Below are positions 46,300-58,262 of a stretch of DNA of 64,000 bases, piece after piece (position 1 is the stretch's first letter; every line of letters begins with the position of its first letter). Origin of the DNA: Volutella citrinella (taxonomy: Eukaryota > Ascomycota > Sordariomycetes > Hypocreales > Nectriaceae). The translations under genes and the position numbers were made by a program. Below the pieces are notes generated by a model, which saw nothing but the letters and a program-made list of their open reading frames with translations, had not been told where the DNA came from and did no database searches. The DNA lies in assembly GCA_034401135.1 (NCBI GenBank), contig JAWZSP010000001.1, forward strand, positions 1,860,001-1,924,000, read 5' to 3'.

Positions 46300-48050
46300 C
46301 TAACTTTGCTCGAGGGTCGTCCCATTGACACCATTCGTTGTCGCAGAAATAGACGCCTCGCCCTCGGGCTGCCATTCCGCTTCGATGACACTCATCCTGC
46401 AGCCAGGTGTTCGTGTAACTCCCTACAACACGGTCAGTATTGCAACAGCAAGAGCATATATAGGAAACGCACCTTGAAAACGTAGCGCTCATCAGCCGCC
46501 CTAAACAGCTCCTTGAACTCGGCCTCGGTCCGCTCTTGGGCATTCAGGAGCGACATCATGACCATGTCCATGCAGCGCATGAGCTTCTCATCCCACGGGT
46601 TCTCGGTGCCCGGTTCCCGGATACAGTGGTCGTTGATGACGACTCGCGAGCCGGGCTTCATCGCGGGAACAAGAGCCTTCAAGATCTTGATGGCGTATGG
46701 CGTCGAGTAGTTGTGCATGATCCACCGGAAGTAGTAGACTGGCCGCTTCTGTCAGCTTCATCCCCTCAACATTGGGAGCACGATTAGAACTTACTATCGG
46801 CACCCTTCACTGGCTGCTCGGTAAAGAAGTCATGGGCCTGGAGAGTGATGCGCTGCTCCAGGTCCTCGTCGAGGAGCGGAGGCGCGCTGTACACGACCTT
46901 GGCCAAGTCCTGGACCGCAAACTTCATCTTGTTCCACTTCTTGGCCAGCTCAACGCAGACGAAGCCGTGGGCGCCTCCAATGTCGACCAGAGTTCCCTCC
47001 CTCTCATTCAGCTCCGACAGGTCGTAGTTGTCGACAAAGTGGCTGAGCTCGTATCCTTCGCCGCCGGTCAAGCTGGCCATGGCCATACCCATGCGCTTGG
47101 CGCGGGCCGGGTTCTTCCCAAAGGTCACAAACATTGGCTCCTTGTCGACCGTGTCGTTTGCGACGTTGAAGCCCGTGCGGGTGAGCGAGGTGGCCTCTGG
47201 GTGCTGGCGCACGGCATCCAGCGTGTGGGCAGCCGCGGGGAAGATGTCCTGGGTGTTGAATCCAACCCATGCCTGGAGCGCCGGGTCCTCGGCGAGCATG
47301 CGGGATGACGCCGAATGGGCAATGACGCCAGGTGAGGGCTCGCAGAAAATGTGGTTGGTCATGGCGTGTCGAAGGATACGGGCAAGGTTGATGGGATCCA
47401 GCGTCGTCTTGGTTTGGAGCTCCTCGAGGGTGATGGAGCCATTCAGCGGTACGAGGCTGGCTGGGCCGTGTTAGCACACTCTTAGACGCTGGTACTTCGA
47501 GGGGCAGCCTACCAAGGTCATAGCTATTGATGAACTGTAGACAAAGCGTGTCCATATACTAATTCCAGTCAGCCATACTTCCATCTCAGGGAAATCCTGG
47601 TATCCCTACGTTCCAAACACCCCATCGGACGACCTCTCTAGGACCCCGGACGAGGGCTCCCAGCTCCATTGTCGCATGCACAATGGCCTGGCGGCTGCGC
47701 TGGACATGGTCCGGGAGGCCGGGGAAATCGCCCGGAGCGTCGACGTCGAAACCCGGGTTGGGCAAGTTATTCTCCCTGAGATATTTGTCGAGCTTCTCCG
47801 TCTCCTCGGTGATCCTCTTGGCCAACTCCACCATCTGAGAAGTGCTGTTCAAGTTGGCCATCTCGTCTGACTTCGCCATCGTCGTCGATGTAGCTTCCTT
47901 GGAGCCGGAAGATTGTGAAGAGGGCGTCTGGGAGTCCCTGTTGTCCCTGACCATCAAGGACGACAGCAGGTTCTGCTTTTTACGGTCGCCGTCGGCAGAG
48001 GAGGCAGAGCTGGGTGGTGACAGCCACGCAGGAACTTTAATTCTAGCCAT
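46300..48050 (-). CDS. SAM-dependent O-methyltransferase, family 2 (513 aa)
   Basis: Five exons on the minus strand: 48050-47610, 47558-47513, 47460-46795, 46738-46473 and 46422-46300; all junctions are in frame. It transfers a methyl group from S-adenosylmethionine to a hydroxyl, probably of a polyketide. The first roughly 80 residues are Ser-rich and disordered, followed by a helical dimerisation region and a winged-helix-type segment (ITLEELQTKTTLDPINLARIL). SAM-binding motif I is LVDIGGAHG near residue 320, and the catalytic His393 lies in WIMHNYSTPYAIKIL. A conserved late motif follows, and the protein ends soon after CRMSVIEAEW. The first donor is GTAGGG, less common but supported by frame. 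It converges with the PKS across the tRNA pair and is the likeliest tailoring enzyme of the locus. Confidence 0.9.
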
Positions 48051-49496
48051 AGTCTCTTGGTTAGCCTGTAAAGGTGATGATTCGATGTTGGGCACACTTC
48101 AACGCTGGCTGCGGTTCCACCGGCGCTCAGAGGTTTTGTTGTTTTGTTTGATCTTGGAGAGGCCTGTGATATTGGAGTCACACGTCCAGTCTCAGCCAAT
48201 GCGCGGCCGAGTCAAGGGCTGATGGACGGCGGGCGAACTAGTGAAGCGCAAAAAAGCAAACGGATGAGCCAGAGAAAACTGCAAGTGTGCGCCGTGATTG
48301 CGATTGCACAATGACGTGCAGAGCAGCGGTTGCGATTCACTCTCATGGCTTGACTTGGCCTGACTTGAGTTGACTTGCCCGTCATGATTGCGCTGGCAAC
48401 AAAACATTTCAGCGGGCAGCACATTCCTCACACCAGGTCTGCGAGCAGGAGGCGACCCTGTCAACCTATGCCTACTCGCGGTGGGAAGTCGTCACGGTGT
48501 CTAAGACAGAGGGCTTCGCAGGACCAAAAATGTCACGAATCCGCGTCAACAGACTCTCGGTGGCGGCGAATGCGAGCGGAGGCGACTTTGCCTTGGGCGC
48601 CCGCAGGCCACTGGCTCCTTTTTCCCGTTTCTTTTCTTTTTTCTGTGCGTTATGAGACGGATTCTGCCCAGAAAGCCACTTGACAACTTGGTGCAACCAC
48701 AAATGTGATGCATCAGATAGTCTCCTGATTGGGCTGCCACCAGCCAGGGGGGGGCCAGCTCTGGCTCTGAGAGAGGGGGAGGGAGTGCGACATGTGGGAA
48801 TTCCTCGACACTGATAGACCATACGAGAGGGTTTTTTTGTACATACACGTACAGAAGACCCGGGGGAGTAGATCTCGGGTGTCAATTGCTAGTGGCAGCT
48901 CAGTCCTGCGATACGGAACGGCCGGCATGCAGCACTCGGGCCGAGAGACGGTGGTGCACGAAATGAGAAACTTGGAAGGCCAACGACGGCAGGGTGGGTA
49001 GACAATCAAGACGATGTAGAAGTAGAGAGGCAGAGAGAGAGTCGGGTTGTCCCCGTCCAACTTGTCAAATCATGCGAACAACCGAACAGGTCATCGCAGG
49101 AGCCCCCCCCCCCCCCCCGTCGCACTGCGTCCCAGATGGGCCGTGGATGGGGATTGACCCCCCCAGCAAAAAGCTAGACCAACAAGCCTGGGGGTCCAGC
49201 GGGAAGCGCGCTCAATTGCCTGATTAGGGTGTCCAAAGGCCCTCCTCCCACTCTGGCGTTGCCTCTGACGTTTCGTCCTGTTGTCTCTAATACTCTTCTG
49301 TCACCCGGATAGAGCAGCGGGATGGACGATCGAGAAACTGGGCTGTGGCATCTCCAAATTGGCGGCTGGGCGAGAGGCCGTTCCGCAAGAAACCACAGAC
49401 AAGGGTTGGCCCGGTATGGTGGAGCATCCTTCGCCATGCCGCGGCAGACTCTATCGCACCCTTGGCCACCGTCCTTTCCTCTTGCCCCTCCCTCTC
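48051..49496. other. Intergenic region between O-methyltransferase and LaeA-like genes
   Basis: A 16-C run lies at 49103-49118. No gene supported; it carries the promoter of the O-methyltransferase gene and the 3' region of the LaeA-like gene. Confidence 0.5.
49103..49118. repeat. Poly-C run (16 nt)
   Basis: Uninterrupted C tract in intergenic DNA; the length may be affected by slippage or sequencing. Confidence 0.8.
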
Positions 49497-51254
49497 CTAC
49501 TGGGGCTTCTGCGCATAGACAATGTGGAGCGGCATGTACATCAACGGCGTCGTCTCCATGTAGGCCCTTCGCACATCCATCAGGAACAGCTCCACCTGGT
49601 CACGATCCCACCCCAGCCCCCTCATCAGCGGCCCCAGGGCAATGGCCTGGATCCCGTCGAGGAGAATCGTCCGCCAGTAGAGGCCGACCGTCTTGAGGAT
49701 CTTGTTGCGCGGCCACGTCCCGAGCGGGATGTGGAACACCCTCTCCGTGACGTTGACGAAGCCCGCCTCGCGCATCATTCCAGCCAGACGGCCGCCCGCC
49801 GACGAGTCGAAGTCGACCCCCAGAGCCGCGAGGCCCTGGCTGATGAGCGTCCAGTACTTGACGATCGGGTGCTCCGGGGGCAGGTTTCGGTTGCGGGTGG
49901 CGCTTCTGGGGAAATGGTGGATTTCCTGGAGCTCAATCCATCCGCCTGGTCTCAGGTGCCTATAAGTGCGAAGTTGGTTATTATTTTTGTTATCATAGTA
50001 TAGTATGATAGAACGGGCTCTCACTCATATGACCGGCGAAAGAGCCGCATCCAGTCCTTAATTGCCATTACAGTGTGCCGTGAGTGGATGTAGTCAAAGT
50101 GGTTCCGCGGGTGAAGCCACGGAGACTCGACATCGTCCACCATGAACCTGACGTTTGGCGGCAGCCAGTCTGGTTGAATCGGGGACAGGTCGATGCCCAG
50201 CACGTTGGCGCTTGGATATCGGTCACCCACTGCAGCAGCGCCCGTTAGCCTTTGCCTATCAAATACATACAATGCTGTCTTGTCTTGACTCACTCTCGAT
50301 AGCCCATATGCCCGTGCCGGTGCCCATGTCCAGGACCTCCTGGGGGTGGTCGCCTATGGGCGCAAAGTTCAGCTTCTGGCTGCACAGCAGCTTGACCATG
50401 GCGTGCTTCATATCCTCTCTCTCCTGCTCGACGTCATCGTTGGGGAAGTTGTAGGCGCCCTCACGAAACCGGTGGTAGCGGCGGCCGTTCTCGTACATGT
50501 AGTCGCGGATCCCAGACTGCACAGATGTGCTGGCGGCGCTGACGATGTCGCTCTCGTACCCGGCATCCGAGCCAGAGCGGTCCTGGCTCATGAAGCTGGT
50601 CTCGTCACTGTCGGCGATGATGTCGTCCTCGGCCTCCAAGAGCGCCTGTCGGGCCAACGCATCCTGCTCCTCTGTGGACAGTTCTGGGAACATGGACACA
50701 CCGTTGGGATGCGTCAGAGGTTCGAGGATCAGGGACTCGCGATGTGGCCGGTCAGTCTGCGTATCTGCAGCTGCGGCAGAAGTGATTGTCCCCATGGGAG
50801 ACACGGATTGTTCCCGCTGTCCTCTCTCTGCTCCGTTCTCAGCTTCTCCGAAGGGTAGATTCCATTTAGGAGACGTCAGGTGTTTTTGCGATTCCATCCC
50901 CGATCGCTCCTCGGGATCCGTAGACAGCGCTGGTTCTTTGGGGGGGCATGTCTGTATCTGGATTTCCACTTCTGCCCCTTGCTCGGGGCTTGGAGACGGC
51001 TTGCTGAGCTCTGGCAGAGAGACAAGGCCAGCCTTTGGCTGTAAATGGGTTTGCTCTGAGCCAACGACAGGCTGTTCGCCGTTGAGCATCTTGGAGACGG
51101 GAGCTGCGGATGATGCAGCTGGATGCTGTTGCTGTGGGCTGGCCGGGTCTCGAGAATGGCCGGCTTGGTCGGGCGAGGCTGCGTCTTTGTTCCCGTTGGT
51201 GGGCAAGAGGACCGCTTGAAGGGGCACGCCGGCCGACTGCTCTGGGTGGTCCAT
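49497..51254 (-). CDS. LaeA-like SAM-dependent methyltransferase (542 aa)
   Basis: Three exons on the minus strand: 51254-50294, 50229-50025 and 49959-49497. Residues 1 to about 230 are low-complexity (Gln/Pro/Ser/Glu-rich). After them come SDAGYESD and YENGRRYHRFREGAYNFPND, typical of the start of LaeA-like domains. SAM motif I is VLDMGTGTGIWAIE (307-320). Exon 2 gives YPSANVLGIDLSPIQPDWLPPN, and exon 3 HLRPGGWIELQE and HIVYAQKP at the end. These features are characteristic of the fungal LaeA/methyltransf_23 family, of which LaeA itself is a global regulator of secondary metabolism while many relatives are pathway enzymes of uncertain role. The long tail suggests this is not LaeA proper. Its position beside the PKS suggests pathway regulation or tailoring, which is inference. 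Confidence 0.88.
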
Positions 51255-52383
51255 CTTGAGGGAGGGATTACCTGGCTGGAATTTGCATGCGCCGACGGGA
51301 CGGCAAATAGATGCGATGGGTCGTCGGGGCAGGCCCGGACGTGTATATAGGGCGCCTACGCTGGTCTTCTCTTGCAGAATCGCGAGATCTGCCAGAGCAG
51401 CGTCTCCGCACGTCGTCCAGCCTGGCGTGGAAAGGTCCGCAGCGACGTCAGCGAGCGAGTCAGGGAGGCATGTGTCGACGGCGAGGAATGCAGCTTGGGC
51501 ACCACGGCTGGCTCGTCGAAACTAGCGAACCTTGCCGTGCGGGAGCTTGATGCCAATCACTGGGCAAGCACCTGATGAACTAGCCGCCGTTGTAATGAGA
51601 GACTGGGGGGCGGGCTGAAAAAAACAAACAAATTAAAACCCAAGGGCGGCCACCGGGTGGCTTAAAGACATTGGATGCGAGGGAATGGCGGGAGGAGCAA
51701 ACAGGTGGGCGGCGTGGCAATGATAAACCGTGCGAGGCTCCGAGAACTCCAGGGCCCTTGTAGTGTTGGGAAGAAGATAGATCGCAAACCACAGTTATGT
51801 GATAATATGACAGATGAACCGGAAAATGGGGGTTTGCTACTAATTAGGATCTACATGCAGGGAAACCGTCGTTTTCATGACGGTAGGATTGAATACAGGC
51901 ATAGGACCGGGGGGGGCGATAGAGCGGGATGGTTGTCTCATTGCTTTTTGCCAGCCTTCGCGTACAGCGTCGTCCTTGTTTCACTGAAACCCAAGCCAGC
52001 ATGGCTACCCGTTTTGTGCTGAACCGATCCCTTGCCGCAACGCCTTTCTTTTTCCTCGGGGCGGACTATGCTATGCGGTCACGCGGCACCGTCCAGTGAT
52101 CCTATTGACCAAACGCAACTCGCAGTCCCAGCCTCAGGTCTAATTACTCGTCTTGCTGTCCGCTGGGGGATTAAGTTATTGAGGTGCAAGAGGAAAATCC
52201 ACTTAGTTCACAACGTCCCATATAGGGTAGCTTCCGTAGCGCATCGCCAGTATCGGTCGCTAGATATGGGGATCCTGATCCACATTACTCATCACCACTT
52301 GGGCGTCCACCATGGTCAGTCTCCCAGAGTCAAGACTCACAACATCTCCCTGACCGCTCCCGGCCCGTGTTTCGCGCTGTCCC
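51255..52383. other. Divergent promoter region between two methyltransferase-fold genes
   Basis: This 1.1-kb stretch separates the divergently transcribed LaeA-like gene and the SAM-fold gene at 52384. No gene seen. Confidence 0.5.
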
Positions 52384-53587
52384 ATGTCTCGCCCCGCTCC
52401 CAGCTTCGTCCACTGCGTCGGTAACCCGTCCTTCAAACCAGATGAGCTCATCCAGGATGCCGCCCTCCAGAGGGAGGCGGTAGAAACACTGGCCTCCAAC
52501 AACGACCTGCTCGGGGCTAGCAGGATCCTGCTTGGCCTGCCCGACCCGGATACCTATACGTACCATGCCCTGACAAGCGTCAAGCTGGCCGAGGTGCAGC
52601 ACATCGTTGACTTGGGCGGCGCAAACAACCTGCATGCGTGGTATCGCAATGAGGACGGTTCACCTGTGAGAAAGTCCTTTGCTGCAGCTCGCCCGGATCA
52701 TGGTAGACTAAAATCCCCCGCCACAGAAAGACCCTCCTCCCAAGCCTGATGTCGAGGCCTATGTGCAAGTCTTCAGCCCAACGACAGCCACCGCCTCGGC
52801 GTTTAAGAACCTGGGGACCAACGCCAAGAAGGAATCCATCCGCAGCGAGGTTGCAGCCAGCCTCGGAGCCAAGCGGTACCTTCATCCAGCCCTAGCGGCT
52901 AAGCTCACAGTGCCAAAGGTCAAAAAGTCACCGAAAGCAAATCCGTATTACGACTTTTGGGCCTGGTCCTGCCGGGCGCTCGAGTGGTGCGGTCCATGTG
53001 CCTCGTCTGAGAAGCGACTGGCCAGTCACCACGTCCTCCCCATTTTCATGCACCACTTTGGCTGCGCAACTCCCTCACACGAGAGTCTGGAGATACTCAA
53101 GACACTGGCCGATGGGCGGCCCGTGGCAGACATTGGTTCAGGTAACGGCTACTGGGCCTTCATGCTCCGCCAGTACGGCCTTGTTGTCCATCCGGTAGAC
53201 AACATGCAGAGTGAATGGCGCGTCAATTGGGTCAGTGACACGACCATCTCGGACGGCGTCAAGTGGCTGCGCAGAAACGCGGGCGGACTCGACATGGTGC
53301 TTCTCCTGGTCTATCCCGTCGTCGGCGGCGGCGTTGGAGGCGGCACCGAGGGAGGCTTTACGCGAAACCTGGTCAACTCGTTCCAGGGCGACACAATCGC
53401 AGTGGTGGGCACGCAGAACGGCAACGGCTACACAGGCTTCAGGGGGGCCACCATGGACCAGTTCATGGAGCAGGAGCACAAGGACTGGGTCAAGGTGGTC
53501 CAGATTCCGCTCCCGAGCTTTGCAGGCAAGGACGAGGCGCTCTACGTGTTCCAGCGAGGCGAGCGTGTTCCCAAGGCCGCGGAATAG
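52384..53587 (+). CDS. SAM-fold (methyltransferase-like) protein, unknown substrate (380 aa)
   Basis: Exon 1 is 52384-52665 and exon 2 is 52727-53587; the intron (GTGAGA...CCACAG) joins DGSP to KDPPPKPDVEAY. The class I methyltransferase signature is VADIGSGNGYWAFMLRQ near residues 226-242, followed by an acidic strand end (VVHPVDNMQ). A Gly-rich segment (PVVGGGVGGGTEGGF) occupies a place after the next strand. The N-terminal part (FVHCVGNPSFKPDEL, YTYHALTSVKLAEV) and a conserved-looking block around PYYDFWAWSCRALEWC-P are not a domain that I can name. It resembles conserved ascomycete proteins of unassigned function. Function as a methyltransferase is probable from the fold, but the substrate is unknown. 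It could belong to the metabolite locus or simply flank it. Confidence 0.82.
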
Positions 53588-55100
53588 AGAAGACGAAGAG
53601 CGATAATCAAAGAAACCATTCTAAGCCACGTCGTGTCCGAGGCTGTATGTGAGGCTGATGGGTTGAGGGAACTTTGGTCCACACAAGACTAATTGCCGGT
53701 ACATCGCTTTGAGCAGAAGCATTTTCGGAAGAAACACGGATTCGACCCCCTCTTGTAGGTCAGCCACGGAGTCAGCCAAAGAGGTAAGCCAAGGAGACCC
53801 TGTCTAGATCGACACTAGCAACAGTCTACCAGCAGCAAATGTCCTAGACATGCAACCCCCATGAGCTGCTGCGACTCGTTACGTCACTGCGGTTTGTTAA
53901 AAGGCACCATGACAATCGACGGCAGGAATCTCATGACTGCTGCTGGTGACTAGCATGCAAGGACTGGCATTTCTCGAAACAGCTCCTCCAACTCCATCCC
54001 GGCACTGCGCCTCAATTCTCACCCACATGTCTCACCGGAAACTGACAGGATGTAATGACACCGTCGAATGCTCTCCACGGCTGCACAGGTCCATCACCAA
54101 CAGCCAACGAACATGGGTGGGCTTCATCCTATATATATAGATTCCTAACGGTCAGGCCATGGGTGCGCAAACGATGGATAGCCCTTGTTCAACAACACCA
54201 CAACGTTTGAATCGGAGCCTACAAACCGATCTATAGTCACAGGAGCCATTCGACACATCCTATCGGCTGTAAGATTGTCGCAAACTCCCACAGGCCTCCC
54301 TGCCGTCTCGTCATGATCCTGTTCTCCGTGTGATCGTTCCCCAAGGCTGCCCAGAGCTCCGCCTCAGAGGGACGGGCAGGCACAGCGGGCATCCCGAACA
54401 AGTGCCGCCAGGCGCTCCGGGTCGACCGATTCTGGAGACTGGCTGTAATGCTCATTGGCCTGCCCTGCAAGCAAGCGCTGCGCCATGGCCGCCGCCTGGG
54501 GTCGGAGGCCCGCTCAAGGCAATGGGCCGCCCGTGGGCCGCCTAGGGCCGTTCCATGGAGGCCTGGTAGCGCATCCAGATGGGCCCTATGACGAACCGAG
54601 CTGGGCGCCTGGGGCAGCCTACCATGGGGCCTCAACTGCCCTACAAGGTGCCCCTAGTGCCGGATTGTGCCACTGCAGTCTTCGCGCAGAGGCTAAGAGG
54701 CCAGCCTGCATATCCCTGCTGCAGGCTCGCTGCGTGAGAGTCTCCAGCCCCCACCAAAAGGTGCCCTGGCCAACCCGGCACACTACTCCGTAGCTTGCTC
54801 ACTGTCGATGGGCTTGCTTGCAGTGAATTAATACTTAGCAGAGCCGCTCCTCCCGGGGACTATTTCTTCCCACACACATCACCATCTGACGCTCTAAGAG
54901 TATCCTCGCCGGCTCATAGACCAACCAGGCGGCAGTTGTCGAGTCTCGCCCGCCTGGAGGTTTGCGTCGCGCACATCCATCCCACCCAGCCCCGCCAACG
55001 GCGCGCCCCTCATCTGCCGACAGGACCTTGTTGGGAAACGCCCACCCAACTCCGTGCTACACTACACATCACAACACGAGCTCGACAATCTCACGAAATC
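53588..55100. other. Intergenic region before the annexin gene
   Basis: No gene supported. The annexin frame is open upstream to about 54795, but those codons lack the character of the protein and are taken as 5' leader. Confidence 0.5.
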
Positions 55101-58017
55101 ATGTCGCTCAAGGTCGATGACCGCCACGGCGGCCGCTCCAAATCGCCATCTCGGTCGGGTGACCGCCGCTCCAAAGATGACTCGGCCCCAGAACCATCCG
55201 CCTACCAGGACGACGTTCGCGAGCCCAGCTTCATCTATCCAGAGGACGACCTGGATGACCGCTATGGTCGCCGGTCGGGTCAACCCCCTCCCACCAGCAG
55301 TGGTGCCCTTCCCTACCCGGGCGACGAGAGCCACTTCCCTGGGGACCAGGGTCTTTACAGCTATGACGGTCCTCAGCCCACCTACCGAACAGCCTCCCCA
55401 TCCAGAGACCTGCCATACCGCACTCGCGACCGGGACGACGAGAAGCTCCCCGGCGCGTTTCCAACCGACGACCACCGTGTAGGCGACGACGGTTGTCGCG
55501 CGCGCCACGGCGACTCGCGCGAGGGCAAGTACAGCAGTCAGAAGGATGACGACCCCAGGTTCGCTTCCCTCCCACAGAAGTACAGCCGTAAGCAGGATGG
55601 GGAAAGCGAGAGGTTCAAGTTCCTGCCCGAGAAGTACAGCCGTAAGCTGGCAGAGGTGACTGGCCGGTCGTCCGACCGCGACGAGAAGGACAGCGACAGC
55701 TACAAGGGCAAGGGCAAGGGCAAGGAACGCTACGCAGAAGACCTCGCCTACGGGAAGCCGTCTGTGCCCAAGCGCCCACCCCATCCCACGGACGATCTGG
55801 CCTACGGAACCTCATCAGAGGTCGATGAGGCCGCCGACAAAGATAGCAGGGCCTTGACGCCGTACGTTCCCCCGGACAAGGACGAGCCGCGAGGCGAAGG
55901 TCGGTCTGGTGACCGATTTGATGAGCGAGGTGACAGACGAGGGGATGACCGAAGGTACGACTATCGCGATTACGAACAGTACGAGCAACCTCTTAGCCCC
56001 AAGGACGAGCGAGGTGACAGGCGAAGTGGTGAACGAAGGTACGACTATCGCGAGTATGAACAGTACGAGAAGCGTCCTCTTGGCTCCGAGGATGAGCGAG
56101 GCGACAGGCGAAGTGGCGAACGAAGGCATGAGTATCGCGATTATGAACAGTATGAGAAGCGTCCTCTCGGCTCTGAGGATGAGCGAGGCGACAGGCGAAG
56201 TGGCGAACGAAGGCACGACTATCGCGATTACGAACAGTACGAGAAGCGTCCTCTCGGTTCCGAGGATGAGCGTCGATATGGCCATTCAAGAGGGGACTCC
56301 TACGATGACCGATACGGGCCACGAACAGAAGCTGAGCCCAGCTCGCGGGACAGACATCGCCGGTCAAGAGGAGAATCCTTCAATGACCCATATGGCCCAC
56401 CAGCCGATATCAAGTCCGCCGAGCCCAGCTCGCGTGACAGAGAGCGTCGGAGTGATCATCTTCTTGCCCCCGAGCCGAGCCGTCGATCTCGGGACAAGTC
56501 TCGTGAGAGATCTCGAGACCGCAAACGCGACAAGTCCTCTACTCGGGACACCCTCAAGGTCGAGTCTGGGCGCCGCGAACGATCAAAGTCCAGAGACAAG
56601 CGGGACAAGAAACGCGACAGGTCAAAGTCACCGCTCCCTCAATACTCCCAGGGATCCTCCCTCACCCCAGGCGGCTATGCAGCGGGCTTGGGTGTCGCGG
56701 GCATGGCTGCTGGGGGCATGTCGCTCTCTGCCGCGCCAGGGTCTCCGCTGCTGGAGTCGTACCGCGGAACCTACCAAGACTGTTCGCCTATGCCTTCCCC
56801 CCTCCTGCTTCCTACGCAAAATCTGGGCGATGACGGCCGAGGCCTCGAGCCGCTTTCTCCCATCGGCTCAGACATGGAGGACAGTCGACGAAAGGCACGC
56901 CGTGCGCGCTTCCATGACGCCGAGGACATTACAACCCAACTTGCCCAGGCACTCAAGGGCCACAAACGCCCGGATACGGCGCCTCTCATTGATATTCTTC
57001 CCAGCCTGACCCACGAACAGGTCATGGAGCTGCGCAAGGAGTACAAGAAGATTGTCAAGACGGGATCGGATCGCAAGGGCGTCAACATTGCGAAACACAT
57101 CCGCTCTCGTCTCAAGGACGAGGACCCCCATCTGATGAAGGCCTGCTATGCCGTTGCCCTGGGCAAGTGGGAAAGCGAGGCGTATTGGGCCAACTTCTGG
57201 TATCATGGCGACAAGACACGCCGCGAACTCCTCATCGAGTCGCTCATGGGCCGCACAAATGCAGAAATCTGGCAAATCAAGGATTCGTTCTCGGACAAGA
57301 AGTACAACAACAGCCTGACCAAGTGCATGAAGTCGGAGCTCAAGGAGGACAAGTTCAAGAAGGCCGTTCTCATGGTGCTCGACGAGCGCCGGATGGAGGA
57401 GTACGATGAATACGGCAACCCCCTCACACTAGACTACGCCCTGGTCGACAGAGACGTCAGCGACCTGCGCGCGGCTGTCCGGTCCGAAAAGGGCGGCGAG
57501 ACAGCCATGATTTCCATCGTCGTCCAGCGCAGCGACTCTCACCTCCGGGCCATCCTGCAGGAGTACGAGGGCCTCTACGGCAGCAACTTTGCGCGTGATT
57601 CGTTGAAGAAGAGCGGGAACCTCGTTGTAAGTGCACTTTGGAACTATCCCGGCACTACTCGCTGGTGGTCAAGACTAACCTCACTTCGTACAGGGCGAGC
57701 TCCTCGCGCATATCCTGAACGGAATCATCAACCGCCCTGTGCGTGACGCGCTGCTGCTGCACCACGCCATCACTGCCTCTCGCAAGGACAGCCTGCGCCG
57801 CGAGCTGCTCATCTCCCGCCTCGTTCGCTTCCACTGGGACCCAACTCACATGCGTGCCATCAAGATGGCCTACCGCGAGCGCTATGGACGCGGCCTGCAG
57901 GAGTCTGTTCGCGAGGCCACCAAGGGCGACTGGGGTCTGTTCTGCTGTGAACTGTGCATCACGAGGACCCCAGATGAGATTCGGAGGTTTGACAAGGTCA
58001 GCTACAGCGTGGCCTGA
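55101..58017 (+). CDS. Annexin with a long repeat-bearing disordered N-terminus (949 aa)
   Basis: Exon 1 is 55101-57626 and exon 2 is 57694-58017 (intron GTAAGT...GTACAG, joining NLV to GELLAHIL). Residues 1 to about 595 are disordered and dominated by Arg, Asp, Glu, Ser, Tyr and Lys. They include four tandem units of 28-29 residues (about 274-388) and an RS-like basic stretch (about 465-515). A short Gly/Ala/Met region follows. From about 600 to the end there are four annexin repeats: an ALKGHKRPDTAPLIDIL-like first repeat, RTNAEIWQIKDSFSDKKY, RSDSHLRAILQEYEGLYG and DPTHMRAIKMAYRERYG. Annexins bind acidic membranes, usually through Ca. I see no canonical GxGT loops here. It converges with RQC2, with 245 bp between them. 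Start chosen at ATCATGTCG, since upstream codons look like leader. Confidence 0.9.
55920..56264 (+). repeat. Four tandem 84-87-bp coding repeats in the annexin gene
   Basis: Units are 55920-56003 (84 bp), 56004-56090, 56091-56177 and 56178-56264 (87 bp each). Each encodes DERGDRRSGERR, then a Y/D/E stretch (DYREYEQYEK) and RPLGSE. Units 3 and 4 are nearly identical at the base level, while unit 1 is the most diverged. Confidence 0.9.
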
Positions 58018-58262
58018 GTGGAACACCAAGGCCCGTGGGTTCTGTGTGGGCGAGATTGACCGTTTGGCTTTCCCGTGTGTAGCTCGAGAACGATTTATGA
58101 TAAGATATGCAATCACGGCCGAATTTCATGCCATGTTGATGCCAAGCCAGATATTAGGCACGGTGACCTCTCTGTAGTAGCACCAGATACAGCCATGTTT
58201 TGTGTACATCCTCGACTCTAGTAGTGTTTCTGTTGTGTTCTTGCGAAGATCATTCGTCACCA

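Noticed and set aside
48472..49060. Overlapping minus-strand frames between the O-methyltransferase and LaeA-like genes
   Set aside because: They overlap each other in several frames, show no motif and lie in promoter-type DNA.
54795..55100. Upstream in-frame extension of the annexin start
   Set aside because: The 102 extra codons lack the charged composition of the protein, whereas ATCATGTCGCTCAAG at 55101 is a good start.
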